From Lumnitzera littorea (taxonomy: Eukaryota > Streptophyta > Magnoliopsida > Myrtales > Combretaceae), in the NCBI GenBank assembly GCA_024138015.1, contig JAMXBB010000001.1, forward strand, positions 90,910,463 to 90,974,462: DNA of 64,000 nucleotides, in the 5' to 3' direction. The notes below the pieces were generated by a model. The model worked only from the letters and a program-made list of their open reading frames with translations, had not been told where the DNA came from and did no database searches. A program made the translations under genes and the position numbers. Below are positions 10,675 to 23,329 of the stretch, in pieces; the stretch's first letter is position 1; every line of letters starts with the position of its first letter.

Positions 10675-13600
10675 ATGGACAAGTTGTCAATTTCTGATGA
10701 AAATTTTGAGTCCTCTTCTTCGGTTGATCAAAATGATCAATCCACTACAGAAACTTCGATTTACTCTACCCTAAACACAAATTCTTTCGTGTATTGCCAA
10801 ACGAATTCAGAGACCTCTGCTTTCACTGAGGCTGTAGATGAAATCAGCTGCTCGAGTGAAGCTTCTCCTTCTCCGTTGCGGTGGCCAAGTATAAAGTCCG
10901 GGCGGCATAACCCTGCCATTTATAGCAGAATGCTAACCAAGCACAGGCTCAATGTCGAAGAAAAGCTTCAAGATGTCGATCCAGTGGATATAGGTAGGAT
11001 AATCTAAATGATGATTATCATATAAGTGTTTTATGTTACGTTTAGAACGTCAGTATGGCTGAAAATGAAATGGAATAAGAATCGAAATCAGAAACAGAAT
11101 GGCCAATCCAAGATGGCATTTGGTACTGATACAAGGAATGGTTATTCAATTATTGGTCCATTCCTGCACAGCAGACGAGTCACTGGTAATATTTAGCTAA
11201 TATGAGTATGTGTTTCTTTCGCAGAACTTGAGATGATGAAGGAAAGATTTGCAAAGCTATTGCTAGGTGAGGACATGTCAGGGAGTGGAAAAGGCGTCTG
11301 CACTGCAGTCACAATCTCAAATGCCATTACTAACCTCTACGGTAAAATTTCCCAGATGGAACCTAAAACCATCAGAGCAAAATTTTGTTCTTCTTTCCAT
11401 AGTTCAATGGTAATTTCATGTTAACTTGTGGTGCAGCTACCGTGTTCGGGCAAAACCTAAGGTTAGAGCCTCTGAAACCGGAAAAGGGGGCGATGTGGAA
11501 GAGGGAAATGGATTGTCTCTTATCAGTATGTGATTACATTGTTGAATTTGCACCCACATTGCAGACTTTAGCCGACGGGACAACCGTCGAGGTAGGTTTG
11601 TAATCCAACCATAGTTAAGTGCAGTCCTGGCTATTTTCGTATGGTCTTAAGATGAAACGATGTTTCTTTTACAGGTTCTGGCTAGTAGACCAAGATCAGA
11701 TATATGCATCAACCTTCCTGCCTTGAGAAAACTCGACGCAATGCTTCTTGTTAGACGATCAAGTCTATTTACTTTACACAAAATATCTGAAAAACTATCA
11801 AAATTACAATCACATTCAAATTTCCTAGATAGTATGACATGTAATCATCCTTTTCTCTTGCATTTACTAAGACTTGGTTTATTTTGAACAGGAAATTTTG
11901 GACAGCTTCCAGGATACAGAGTTTTGGTATGCAGAGCATGGGAGCATGTCATCGAATTCAACTTCATCGCGTTCGGGATCATTCAGGAGAGTGGTTGTTC
12001 CTCAGCAGCGCAACGAGGAGAAATGGTGGTTGCCGGTTCCATGTGTCCCGACCGATGGCCTGTCGGAGAGCTCCAGGAAACAATTGCAACAGAAACGTGA
12101 TTGTGCTAATCAGATTCACAAAGCAGCCATGGCAATAAACAGCACAGTCCTGGATGAAATGGATATCCCGGATTCTTATCTAGCATCCCTTCCAAAGGTT
12201 AGGCTTACTTTGTTCTCGATTTACAAGATTCATGTTTAACCCAGAATTAATTCACATGTTCTCAAGAAGAAAAATAAAAGGGAAATGATATCATCGAAAA
12301 TTTTTGAAATTACATCTTACTCTTGATTTTTTGCATTTGTATGTTTACATGCATCTTAATCAATTTAATTTATACTTGGATTTCCCTTGAAAAGTGTTGT
12401 AACTATTTGGACACCATCTTCATAATTGCATTCTTGTACCCTTATCATATGTTGTTGCGTTCCGAATGTTTCACTAACACGTGAACCACCCTCTTGATAA
12501 GTTTCGTAACTATGTAGATAAGATAATCCTTGATAAGTTTGTTAGATACTTGTAGACAAACTTTACAATTAGAGCCTCCATAACGTATATAGATTAAGGA
12601 TGTCGATGTAACTGTCAAAAGCTTTCAGTGATCGTTGGAATAATTAAAAATGTAACAGAGCATGACATGTGAATAAAGTTTGTAGTGGTTTTGAAAGATT
12701 TGGTATTAGGGGAGATGTTCGATTGACCAAGTGGAGTAAAAATGTTTAGAAATGGACATGAATATGATATGTGCACTAGTTGTGCTTCACACGTTGTAGC
12801 AATCAAGACCGGTCAATGGCATGTCATATGAAGAAAAAGTGGTAGGCATATTTACAACTTCTTGATCAGTTTCAAGGGGACAATTTGGACAACATCATTG
12901 TTGCTTTTTTTCTTTTTAAGAAAAAGGTAACATAACATATGATTGAATAAGAGCTAGGGACGTCCATGAAACTTTATCCTATCTAAAGATTAAAATTTAA
13001 TTATTAGTTTTCCCATAAAACTTGTTGATACGAATTAAAATCTATAAATCCACTTTTTCTGGAGTGAAATGTTGAATTATAACTCGAACGTATCAATTTT
13101 ATTCAAGAAAACTCGTAGCATTTGTCCAAAGCAAAAGGCGAATACTATGTTTCTAAAACGATAATGTGGTATTTTTCAGAGCGGAAGAGAAAGTGTAGGA
13201 GATAAAATCTACAGGTACATGTACAGTGGGGATAAATTCTATCCCGAGCATCTACTTGACCAACTCAGCATAGCATCAGAGCATGAGGCCCTAGAGTTAG
13301 CTGACCGCATTGAAGCTTCCATGTACACATGGAGAAAAAAGGCATGTATGAATAATTCAAAGTCCTCTTGGAGCATGGTAAAGGATCTTATGTCCGACAC
13401 CGATCGAAGCGACAAAAATCACATGTTAGCAGAGAGAGCAGAAAGCTTGTTAATTTGCCTGAAGCAAAAGTACCCTGAGCTTGCTCAAACAAGCTTGGAT
13501 ACTTGCAAAATCCAATTTAACAAGGTAGGAGAGAGCGGATATAATACTTTTCAATATTTATCATGATAATCTGAAGAGATTACGGCTATTTGTGGTTTCT

Positions 13601-13926
13601 AGTGTTTAAGTGATGGTGGGAGGAGGATGTGGAAAGATGACCATGCCAGCGATCATCGTAAATGATATCGATGGAAAATAAATTTAAAAAAGGAGGATGA
13701 TTGCTAGCAATTATTATTTTCTACCAGTACTTACCGTTAAAAGCTATTAATATCCACATCCTCTCGATAATTGCAGGATGTGGGGCAAGCAATATTGGAG
13801 AGCTACTCTAGAGTACTAGAAGGGCTAGCATTCAACATCGTTGCTTGGATTGAAGATGTACTCTTTGTAGATAAATCCATAAGAAACCAGATTAGTAGGA
13901 ATTTTTCTGGTATATCACCTCGATAA
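10675..13926 (+). CDS. ROPGEF5: Rop guanine nucleotide exchange factor (PRONE domain), RopGEF5-like
   Basis: Exons by GT-AG sites and frame: 10675-10993, 11225-11341, 11437-11591, 11675-11749, 11892-12197, 13180-13524, 13777-13926; 1467 nt, 488 residues. RopGEFs load GTP on plant Rho (ROP) GTPases at the plasma membrane, downstream of receptor-like kinases, in polar growth and hormone signalling. Residues 1-106 are a variable, Ser/Thr-rich N-terminus (DQNDQSTTETSIYST, then CSSEASPSPLRWP). PRONE starts at ELEMMKERFAKLLLGEDMSG and includes SNAITNLYATVFGQ, MWKREMDCLLSVCDYIVEF, SRPRSDICINLPALRKLD, KWWLPVPCVP, NQIHKAAMAINS, SSWSMVKDLM, AERAESLLICLKQKYPEL and ESYSRVLEGLAFNIVAWI. The C-tail after PRONE is only about 15 residues. 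The start at 10675 was chosen because MDKLSISDEN resembles the remembered RopGEF5 start; an in-frame ATG 63 bases upstream gives an unlikely hydrophobic extension. Membership of the RopGEF5 group is from memory. Confidence 0.93.
12198..13179 (+). other. Large intron 5 of the RopGEF gene
   Basis: This 982-bp intron lies between GTTAGG and TTTTTCAG and is several times longer than the other introns of the gene. No transposon termini or coding motif were recognised in it. The frames around it join SLPK to SGRESVGD, the normal RopGEF order, so splicing out is required. Confidence 0.85.
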
Positions 13927-14394
13927 TTGCACCATTTTGTGGCAATTTCCCCTCAGCTATGTAGTATAAATCTTTGAAAGTTCTGCTTCAGTAAAATTTT
14001 GTTGCAAAAAACCAGTTATGTTGAATAATTTATCATGAAGATGTAACGTTATCAAGTCAAACTTCAATTCCCATTTTTTTTTTCTTTTATGTTTTTTGCT
14101 TTATTGGGTAGTATAATTTCTCTCTTTTGGTTGCCTTGCCTCCGTTACTTTTTGATACCAACAACCAATTGTTTTTAAAACTTTGTGTTTAAAGGCTTTC
14201 CAAAGCTAGTCGGCCATAAAATAAAATAAAAGAAAAAAAGGGAAAAGAAGAAGGCTTTCCAAAACCATATGTCTAACTATAATTCATAGTCAAAAGGAAC
14301 AACATTCCGTTAGTGGGTTGCAACTACTACCAAGACATGATGGAAATATGGAGAAAAAGAAAATAATAAGTCCGTCTAGTGGTAGTGAATTGCA

Positions 14395-14595
14395 ATTTAT
14401 AAAAATTTAATAAAATTAATATGTTATATGAATCGATAAGTAATGTATAAATCCTAATAAAATTTTAATAAATATATATTAATTAGTATATTTTAAAAAA
14501 ATACATTTTTTTATTTTAAAATATTTAAATATCATTGATATTTACATACTATTTATCGATTTACATTACATATATAACATATTAATACAATTAAA
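14395..14595. repeat. Small AT-rich inverted-repeat element (MITE-like)
   Basis: Imperfect inverted arms of about 50 bp flank a short AT-rich centre. The left arm reads TTAATATGTTATATGAATCG near 14416 and the right arm carries its reverse complement form, ending in ATAACATATTAAT near 14585. The size and fold suggest a MITE. No terminal duplication was resolved. Confidence 0.5.
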
Positions 14596-15533
14596 TCCTT
14601 TTATGTGTTGGTGAGCCATGTGAATTATTTGGGATGGTGTGTCAATACTATGATTGAAAAAAAAAAAAATCCTGAGAGGATGGATTCAGCTGAATGATCC
14701 TATTAAAGAAATATTTATTTATTTATATATCAATGATGGTGGAGACCTATTAATACGAGTAAATGGCGATTTATTATCGACCATTAGCCGAGGGCTGTGG
14801 CTTGCCCTTGGTGATTTATTTATTTTTTACTTACCCTTTCTTTTCTATTTTCCTCATTCTAATTATTTATCTTGTGATCTTTATTTTAATCTTTTCTGAT
14901 TTGACTATTTTTATGCTTATTGTGGTGTATCCTACGTTCAAAGAAAACGTTAAAATATGCAATTAAGCAACATGTGGCACTATAACACATGATTCCGTGC
15001 TTTTAAAAAACTTGAGGACTTGAAATTGGAAGTAGTTGTGGGGAACCCTAAGGCCCTCATTTGCTTGTTTAGGAATAGAATTCAAATTCCTTACGTATTT
15101 GGTTTCATCTTTTGATAATCTCTCTATATACTATGCTTGTTCTTTTTCTCTCTTTTCATTGTATGCGCCTATTTTCCTCTCCTAAAAATCAAAATGGGAT
15201 TCTATCATCTATCTTTATATTTTATAGATTACAAAGACAATAGATTGTTAGTTCGATTATAATGAATCGCTTTCCGAGATTAAGAACTGAACAAAATCTA
15301 GTAGTTTTAAGATTGATGATAAGGATTTTGCTGTAAAAAGAATAAAAGTGTCTTCAAACGATGTGCTAGATTATATCTTCACCAATCACACGTAACTACA
15401 TGTGATTTACAAACCGAATTGAAATGGTTTACTGTACTTGTGTAAAAGAAATAAACTTACTTTAATAAAAATAAAGACCATGACCTCCAAACTTTGATGC
15501 ATCTAGGGATAAATCGAATGGATTATTATAAGA

Positions 15534-16030
15534 TATTCGACTTGTCTAATTTAATAAAAACCTTGTAAGATATTACTTTATAAGGTTTGGGGTCAGGTAT
15601 TAGGATTAAAAAAAAAAAAATCTCATGAAAAACCTAACTTAATAAAAAATAGTATATTAATAAATATATTTATTCTTAACCTATACACAATACATATCAT
15701 ATACAAGTTCTATATTGTATAACATGTTTTGATTTTCAATTTTGATTACTGCATAGGTCAGTGAATGTAATCTCAATCTTACGTGACTGTTTTCCACTCT
15801 GCTTTCTCCTTCATCTCATTTAAAGTCTATGAAAACCCACCCTATATGATTGTTTGAATCATTTAAAGACTCGTCGTTATAGAGCTATTAACCCTATAAA
15901 GGTGGGTCTTGCAATAGAGGGTAAAACCTTATATAGTTTTTATAAGGTTTTGGAAAACCTCAAACCCAATAAGGACAAGTTTGGGTTTTATAAAATCTAT
16001 CTCAAACCCACCTTGATTACATCTCGAGAC
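15534..16030. repeat. Unnamed dispersed repeat, member A
   Basis: The segment 15880-16020 (ATAAGGTTTTGGAAAACCTC, then GACAAGTTTGGGTTTTATAA and CCCACCTTGATTACATC) recurs in diverged form at about 34850-35012. The segment 15730-15870 recurs at about 19270-19430. No coding capacity was seen; a 68-codon frame at 15854-16060 is part of the repeat. Confidence 0.5.
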
Positions 16031-17038
16031 ACATCTAAAACATCCACTAATAAATTCTAACAAATCACTTCGTACAATGATAAAAGAAATTGGAGAAATG
16101 ATTGCTAAAGATTAGGACACAAAGTAATTGACATTTCTAATTATACCTCTCCTAAATTGATGTTCCTTAAACAATTAGTTTAATATATATCAACAACCAA
16201 CTATGCTTTCCAAATGATAATCTTTTAAAGTGCAAACACCATGTAACTTTCTTAACTTGTGTAGAGATGCAACTGGACAGGTTGTTAAAGAGCACTTAAT
16301 CTACCAAATTTGATAAGGGTTTTGAGATATAATTTAAAACTTTACAAAGTTTAGGATTAGGTTTTAAGATAAAAAAAAAAAAAAAAACATTGATGTAATA
16401 CCTCATAATGTTGATGTGCTAGCTTTCTAATAATTTATATCTTTTATAGAAAAATATATACTTATAAGTCAGGTCAAAGGTATAAAACGGTCTATACTAG
16501 CTTTATTAGTAACCCGAGATAATATGTAAAAATAATTTATATTCATTTACCATAGTGAAATACATACCCATAAATTAATTAAACCACATATAAGTATCAA
16601 AATGTCAGAATTATACCTAGATTTGGATATGATGTTATATAAATTAATAATGAATTTATTGAAAAGTTTGATGCTTGTGACACATACTAAAAATTATGAT
16701 TTATAACAATGTTTTTTGAATTAAGTTGAACTTTCATGACTAGATAATAAAAATTAAAAGAAGTAGCTATATAGTTTTAATATTTCAATTTAAGCTTATT
16801 TATATACAATTTTCTTAGAAATATTAAGTTTATTGGGTTTAATTGCTATAACAAAAAGTTTTGTAATTTTAGATATAGGTTATGATAAATCCTTTAAAAT
16901 TAACTACGTGATCTTAATAATTAATATTAATAAGTAAAATTATATATAAGATGTATATGAATAGGTCGCAAATTATTAATGGAATATATATATATATCAT
17001 AAATTAAAGGAAAGTATATTTAGGGCCTGATCTTAGAA

Positions 17039-19239
17039 TGTAAGACTAATAAAAAATTAATTTCGAATGAAACTAAATAATAATATGATTTCCCAAAAGT
17101 TATAAGAAATAATCTTATAAAGTCAAATTTAAAAAATAAGTTGAAATATAACAAATATAGATTATAACATAAAGTTTATCGGGTTAACTTTTAATTAGTT
17201 TAGAAATGGAAATTTTAGATTAGACACATAATATAATGTTCTACACTTCTACTATTTTACAGTATATTATGGAACATTATAAATAATAAATTATGATAAA
17301 ATTACCTTTAAATGGTTGTGAATTGGACCAACAAAAAAGTATTATATATATATATAACCGCCTTAATAAGGAGGTGAAATTCCTTATAATATGGCCTTAA
17401 GTCACATGGAGAGAGAGAGAGAGAGAGAGAGAGAAGAAGAAGGAAAAAGGAGAAGAAGAAAAAGAAGATTATATAATTTAATTTTTCGGTATCTGATTTT
17501 TTTTGGTAACCTCAGTTTTATAGTTATAAGTGTTGTTTCATAATTATTTTATAATTGATATATAACAGTCTTATAGGAGATATATTTGTAATCCTATTAT
17601 TTTCTTAAATGAAGTATTTTATCTATATAATTTTATAAATTTATTCTTTTCAAATTTTAAATTTAGAATATTGATAATTGTAGGACTTGTATGTTATTAG
17701 CTCTAATTCTCAAAATGAGTGAATATCTAGTAATAATCATTTACTAAAATTATTAAAAAATTACACTTTATATTTTTACAAATCTAATATTATTACTTTC
17801 ATAAAATTTGAGTATATATAATTTTTAGTAAAAAGTACAAGTCTCTAAAGTAAAGTTCTTTGAAAAGGTAGAAACATGTTAAATAATACTATAAACCGAT
17901 GTTATATAAATTTTAAATGTAAAGTTATATTACAAAGATGTTATATAATAAGTGTCTATGACTACATTAGGTTAAATCAAAGGAATAAGTTTGATATACT
18001 AAATAGGTCTCATCTAAGTACTGTATTTTAATTTTCATGCCATTTGGTATTAAATAGGCTAGATCTATAACTTTATTAAGGACTTTGGGGAACAATTGGT
18101 TAGGAAACTAGTAAGCGGGATAAATGCGTAATAGCATTTTGGGATATTATTTTAGAATATCTAGAGACTTTAGTATATATTTGCTTGTGATTGCAATAAG
18201 CTATTTGTATGTATGCAATGCTTATGTTTGAGATTCAATTTGTTGTGATAAGAGCTAAGCTTTATGTTATAGTTGTTCTGTAAATATTGTCATGCTTAAA
18301 TTGTACGACCTTAGTTGATTACCCTAAAAAAGAAACTAACTCAAACTTGGCTTAACATTTAACTTGACATGCATCGTAATCCACTAAGGGTAATGACTAG
18401 GATTCTTAGGCCAAACATAGATTCTTTTGATGAAAATAGTTGAAATAGTCCTTTTTCCCACCTTAGTTAAACTAAGTAATAAGAGAAGAGATCATGGCAA
18501 GATTGGTGACCATAGTTTCAACAGTGGTCATAGGAGGAAGGTGTTCTCTATTATACAGGCCTCAATTTGGTTTCAATTTGCTAGTGCGTAATGGCAAACT
18601 TCTCAACCCAGATTAGAGTGGGCACAATTTCTCTAATCTCATGACGGATTAGACAACGTCGTACGATGGTATTTGCTTGTATACGCACTATATCTAACTA
18701 ACTTGGGTGAAAACTCTATTTGTAATATGTTAAATGCATACTCCTATCTCTGTCCTTCTTATTAAGCAAGTTGTTACTTATTCCCCTATAGTTTGTTTTG
18801 CAGGTTTAGAATGATTCTATTAGTATTGCACCCAAAACCAAAACTTTAGCAAATAGGATTGACGAGTGAGAATCTAAGAGAATTCGGTTGAATTTTTTTT
18901 CTTATTATTGACTTTTTTTATAACTGCTAAGAAAACTATCGAGTTTTCTTAAAGGGTTCACTAGTTTTCGATCTTTTGATTTGTATACTAAATAATGTGT
19001 ACCTATGAGTTTTACATATACCCTTCTAAAAAGTCAAACTACGAGTTTGCTTATTAGTATTTCCTAAAATTATTCCATAGGTTTTTATCAAGCAGGTATT
19101 GAATTGGATGCTTTAAAGCAATATAGTTGGGTACACTTGGTGTGAACTAAGTCTATGATAGCAACTGTAAAGTCAGTTTGTATCTTAGGATGGTTTATAT
19201 AGTGGGGTTGTTATGACTACACCTTTTCAAGGTAGGACA
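17039..19239 (+). repeat. Solo LTR of a Tekay-like Ty3/gypsy element
   Basis: It starts TGTAAGAC, matching the LTR start at 54775 (both share an AAAAGTTNT block about 55-60 bases in). From about 18140 to the end it aligns with 59520-60584: shared text includes the vicinity of GGAGGAAGGTGTTCT, TTTCTCTAATCTCAT and GGATTAGA, and the final 880 bases are collinear with the end of the 5' LTR of element B. No internal domain follows, so it is a solo or truncated LTR of about 2.2 kb. A (GA)n run at 17409-17434 lies inside. A clean target-site duplication was not found, so the exact right edge is approximate. Confidence 0.75.
17409..17434. repeat. (GA)n microsatellite
   Basis: About 13 GA units followed by a GAAGAA-rich tail, inside the solo Tekay-like LTR. 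Confidence 0.9.
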
Positions 19240-19479
19240 ACTAATAAGAAATCTGACTTAGTAAATATATAATACATTTGATTCTCAATTTTTATTATTG
19301 TGTTAGTCTATAAATGTAATCTTAATCTTACTCAATTTCTTTTCACTCTACTTTCTCCTTAATCCCATTTAAACCTTATGAAAACCTTCCTTTAAATCTT
19401 ATAAAAACTCACTTCAATTGTATCCCTAAAGTTATCAACTTGACGGGTTTGGTGAATGTTAACTGTATCGATAGAAGTG
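19240..19479. repeat. Repeat fragment between two LTRs
   Basis: About 19270-19430 is a second copy of sequence found at 15730-15870 (shared pattern: TCTCAATTTTTATTATTG, GTAATCTTAATCTTAC, CACTCTACTTTCTCCTTA in diverged form). It sits between the solo LTR and the next LTR. No gene. Confidence 0.5.
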
Positions 19480-19885
19480 TGTTGAGCTAAGATCTAGCTT
19501 AAGACTAGTAAATCAAACCTACAAAAGTAGAAAACATGAGCTATTAGAGGAAGTTAGAGATGTCTTTAGCTTGTGCACTTCAAGGTTCAAGTTAGTAGAA
19601 TAGTTGAGAATAAACAACTAAATAAGAGAATATTAGTTTAGCAAGTGACTAAGTTTCCCATTCCCTTACCTAAAGGGGGTCCATTAGTATTTATAAAAGC
19701 ATAAAGAAGGGATTGAAATGCTAAGTTATATCTTAAGGATCCTCCCATATCTTAGATATGGTATTTAAGAATCTAAAAAATGATGCTACATTTGCTAGAT
19801 ATGCCTTTTATAACTCATTTTAGTTAAATGGTTCGTACACAAAGCTCATCCTTAGAAGGCTTAGGGAAAAAGTGCACTATTACCA
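19480..19885 (-). repeat. Left (3') LTR of Tat-like element
   Basis: Begins TGTTGAGC on the plus strand and matches 26391-26782 along its length with many substitutions. The right edge at ATTACCA is inferred from loss of similarity. Confidence 0.65.
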
Positions 19886-20647
19886 CTTGTTACCCATTCT
19901 CATTGCTGATGGTCTAATAGGAAGAGGTGATTTAAGGTCAGTCTTTAAAGGTCATGACTGAAGGTTGTTGATGCAGCATGGTTAAAGGAATTTTTTATTA
20001 AGCCACTTAGAGGGGTGATTTAAGAGTCAATTATCTTTTTAGCCATTAGAGATTCTTCTTAAGTGCTAGGTAGGTCATGTTTTTGCATGGGTATCTAGTT
20101 AGGTGTATATAAGCTTCAACTTAGGTCATCAAAGGATGTATTAACCTCGTTATGGTGTTAGATTGTTAGCTTGTACAAGAGATCCCGACCTGTTGTAAGA
20201 GTGCTTAAGCAGTAGTTAAGCTAGGGTACTTTTTGAGTGAGAATGATGCTTTAATATGTGATGTGCCTTCGAGGTCGTATATACGGAGAAGCACCACAAC
20301 AGATAAAAGGGAAAGAACAAATAAAAGGGTTTAGCAAAAGCTAAGCAACTACCTATTGGATATGATACACCAACTAATCCCATTCGACCTAACCTTCACT
20401 TGATATGACACACAAGCAAGGATTAGGGTCACTTGCTACTACTCCTTATCAAAGGGAATAAATAAGAGTTAGGGAAGAAAAGGCATGGTTAGTGCTCTAA
20501 AAGAAAATGTCTATATATTAGTAATGTAAGAGTGATGTTTGGGCTATAAATAAGTAAGGCTTATATATGGCTTCCTTAGGGTTACATTTTAAAGAAAAGA
20601 CAAAAGTGCACAAATTTACATATTAGATATAAAGATTCCTAAGATAA

Positions 20648-23300
20648 ATGCTAAAAAGGATAAAAGCATCACTGTATAGTATAATATACAGAAGTGGGAC
20701 TTATTCTAGAACATTGTGCCAAAAGGCATGTATCAAATTGTGGTTAGCGAGCCTAAAATTATGTGTACTCGATTATCCCTGCGAGTACTGGATCTTTGAT
20801 AGCTCGGCAACTAATGGTGTCAACTTAATAGAGGTCAAAAAAGGAATTGATGAATTGGCTAACTTGATCTGGGTCATATCGGAGCTCAAACATTAGGCAT
20901 TGTTTTGAGGTTTTGGCTGGTTGGATGGCTATCTGCTTAACTTAGGAAGACTTGTGATGTTTGCCTACTCGGAAACTATTCCTATCATGACCATACCTTG
21001 GCACTTAAGGCAGATGATGTCCAACATACGCTGCTTGATGAAGGAATCCTCATCATTAAAGAATCCTCGAGCTAGTACTCATTGGACAAATCCTTATAAT
21101 CACTTAGCTTGACTTCTAGCAGTAGGTTCGTAGAGTCAATTCTTATCAATGTATGAGGAAAGTCATCACAAAGTAGTTATGTCAATTGATAAGGACCTTG
21201 CTTTGCTCCTATTCCTACCTGAGAGAGAGGAATCGCATTGAGCACATTCATGTGAAAGTCACATTTCTATTGATTTTCATTTATCTTCAATATTCTAGTA
21301 TCTAACTTGTAGAGCAAAGCTAGTTTTGATTTTATTTTGTACGTACAAGTGAATGCATTATTTGCTGAGGACATGTATCATTTAGAGATTTGAATGCGTT
21401 CACACATATGGCACAACCATAACATTATGGTAGCAACATGAATGATCTTATTTGTTGGTGTTCTACCAAAGAGATACGTAGGGCAATAGCATATATCAGA
21501 CTCTGCGAGGACACTTGTAAAGAGTCAGTTTTATAATAAGTGAAGATTACGACATTAGAGCTCATTTAGAATCCAATAGAGTTAAATAGAGTCATGAGTT
21601 CTGATTGAAGATGGAAGTTTTAGGTTCAAAGTATTTAAAGATATTAGAATATTCACTTGAAGATATAACTCTTAATATTTTAGAAAATGGGAAAATTAAA
21701 TGAGATAAGATTAATATTTGGGAGTAAGTTCATAGTAGATATCAAAGTCTCAAACAACATCATTAGATCTACTTGACACAATTGTTATTTTACACATGGC
21801 ATTAACATAGCACTTAAATGGCCACTACATGTAATTTTTTAGTAAATAAAAGAAAAAGAAAAATAAAAAGTAATATATAAAACTATAAAAATGAAAAAAT
21901 ATATAAAATTATAAGAAATGAAAAAATATATATAACTTAAAAATAAAAAACTAGAGGAAAAAATGTATAAAAACTACAAGCAATTATAAACATAATAATA
22001 TATGTAATTTATTTAATCAATTAAAAACTAAAAAATTGCAAAAATTAAATAAAAAGGAGAAAAATTTAAAAAAGAAAAGAAGAACCATCTACCCTTGACC
22101 TTATGATAGCTAGTTTGCCCTTTATTTTCTCAATAAGTTACAACTCACTTATAAAAGTGGATCCTTCGACCTAATGGTGCAACCTCACTGGAGTAGTGGA
22201 CAACCACTTTAAGCCCCTACTTAGAGAAGCCCATTGGTTTGCATAACTCGTTTGCAATCAAATGGTTTCTTCCTTAAATTCTTTTTAAAGGTTGTGGCTT
22301 GGGGTGACCATTTACCACTCTAGGTAGATCGCAATCTACCAAATAAATAAATTTTGAATTAGCTACCCTAAGGTTAGGGATGGGTGATTATTTTTTTTTT
22401 ATTTTTTCCTTTTCTTTATTATTTTAATTTTTCATATTTAATTGATAAGATAAATTATATATAATAATTGTTTATGATTTCTATACATCTTTCATTTTTC
22501 ACTAATTTTTTAACTTTTATGTATTTTTTTCATTTTTATAATTTTATATATTATTTTTTCTTCTTTCTTTTTTTCTTCACCAAAAAATTTTATGTAGGCA
22601 TCATATAAGCACTATGCCAACACCACATATAAGATAACAACCATGTCAACTAAATTTAACATAGTTATAATGGTCAACTAATGGAATCTTCTATTTAGAC
22701 CACTTAACGTAAGATTAATCCTCTATTTGAACTTCTTGAAATGTTAATCCCTATTTGAATTTACTTTCATATATTGATCCTATCCTGTTTAATTTCTCTA
22801 TAGGAAATTAGATATTTTCTTTCCATTGTTTGGATTATTATATTTCTTATATTAGTCTTTTTCTTTCTGTTTAAATTTCCTAGAATATTGCTAGGGTTTG
22901 TTTATGAATACTTGCATATAACCCTATAAGAAATATTATCAAATATTGATTATTAAATACAATTTCCTTTTATTAAGTTTGTCTCTTTCAAAACCATTAT
23001 TCTTATTAGTCTTCCTTGACTATAGTAAGCAATAGTTTATTTATGTCTCATATTGAATAATCTAAGCATAGTTTGAGCTTTTTCTTAGTGAGTTGCATTT
23101 GAGAGAATGTTGCTCATATCCTTGTTATTTTATTGTTATTCGATCATCTAGTGGTTGTAAACTCCTTAGACAAGAAGTCTAATCTCTTGTTCTTATTGCT
23201 TAGTGATCGAAGTCATCCTAAGCCTTGTCCATAGAGAGATTAAATAATGTTTAGATCTCATCTTGGAGACTTAAGCACATTACTATCACATTGTTTTTCT
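20648..23300. other. Interior of Tat-like element without recognised coding
   Basis: Short open frames here (for example 20648-20896, 82 codons) show no domain, and their codon content resembles decayed non-coding DNA. The only clear structure is the fold-back element at 21.76-22.66 kb. Confidence 0.4.
21760..22660. mobile_element. Fold-back element with about 320-bp terminal inverted repeats
   Basis: The left arm (about 21760-22125) is the reverse complement, with mismatches, of the right arm (about 22345-22660). Matching blocks include TTGACACAATTGTTAT versus TTGACATGGTTGTTAT, TAATATATAAAACTATAAAA versus TAATATATAAAATTATAAAA, and ACCATCTACCCTTGACCTTA versus CACCCATCCCTAACCTTA. The loop of about 220 bp contains a short hairpin (GGTAGAT CGCA ATCTACC) at 22323-22340. 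No transposase is encoded. Long arms and non-coding content suggest a Mutator-type or Foldback MITE; no target-site duplication was defined. Confidence 0.75.
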
Positions 23301-23329
23301 TTGTACAGAGGGATCTAGAGATAGTTGTA

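Larger units (their letters stand above)
13927..17038. other. Intergenic region downstream of the RopGEF gene
   Basis: This holds the RopGEF 3' UTR, then AT-rich DNA. It includes a small inverted-repeat element (14395-14595) and members of an unnamed dispersed repeat (about 15534-16030, and a partial one near 16310-16400). No protein-coding gene was supported. Confidence 0.5.

Noticed and set aside
20648..21112. 82- and 63-codon frames as genes in the Tat-like interior
   Set aside because: No domain, atypical composition, flanked by decayed repeat sequence.
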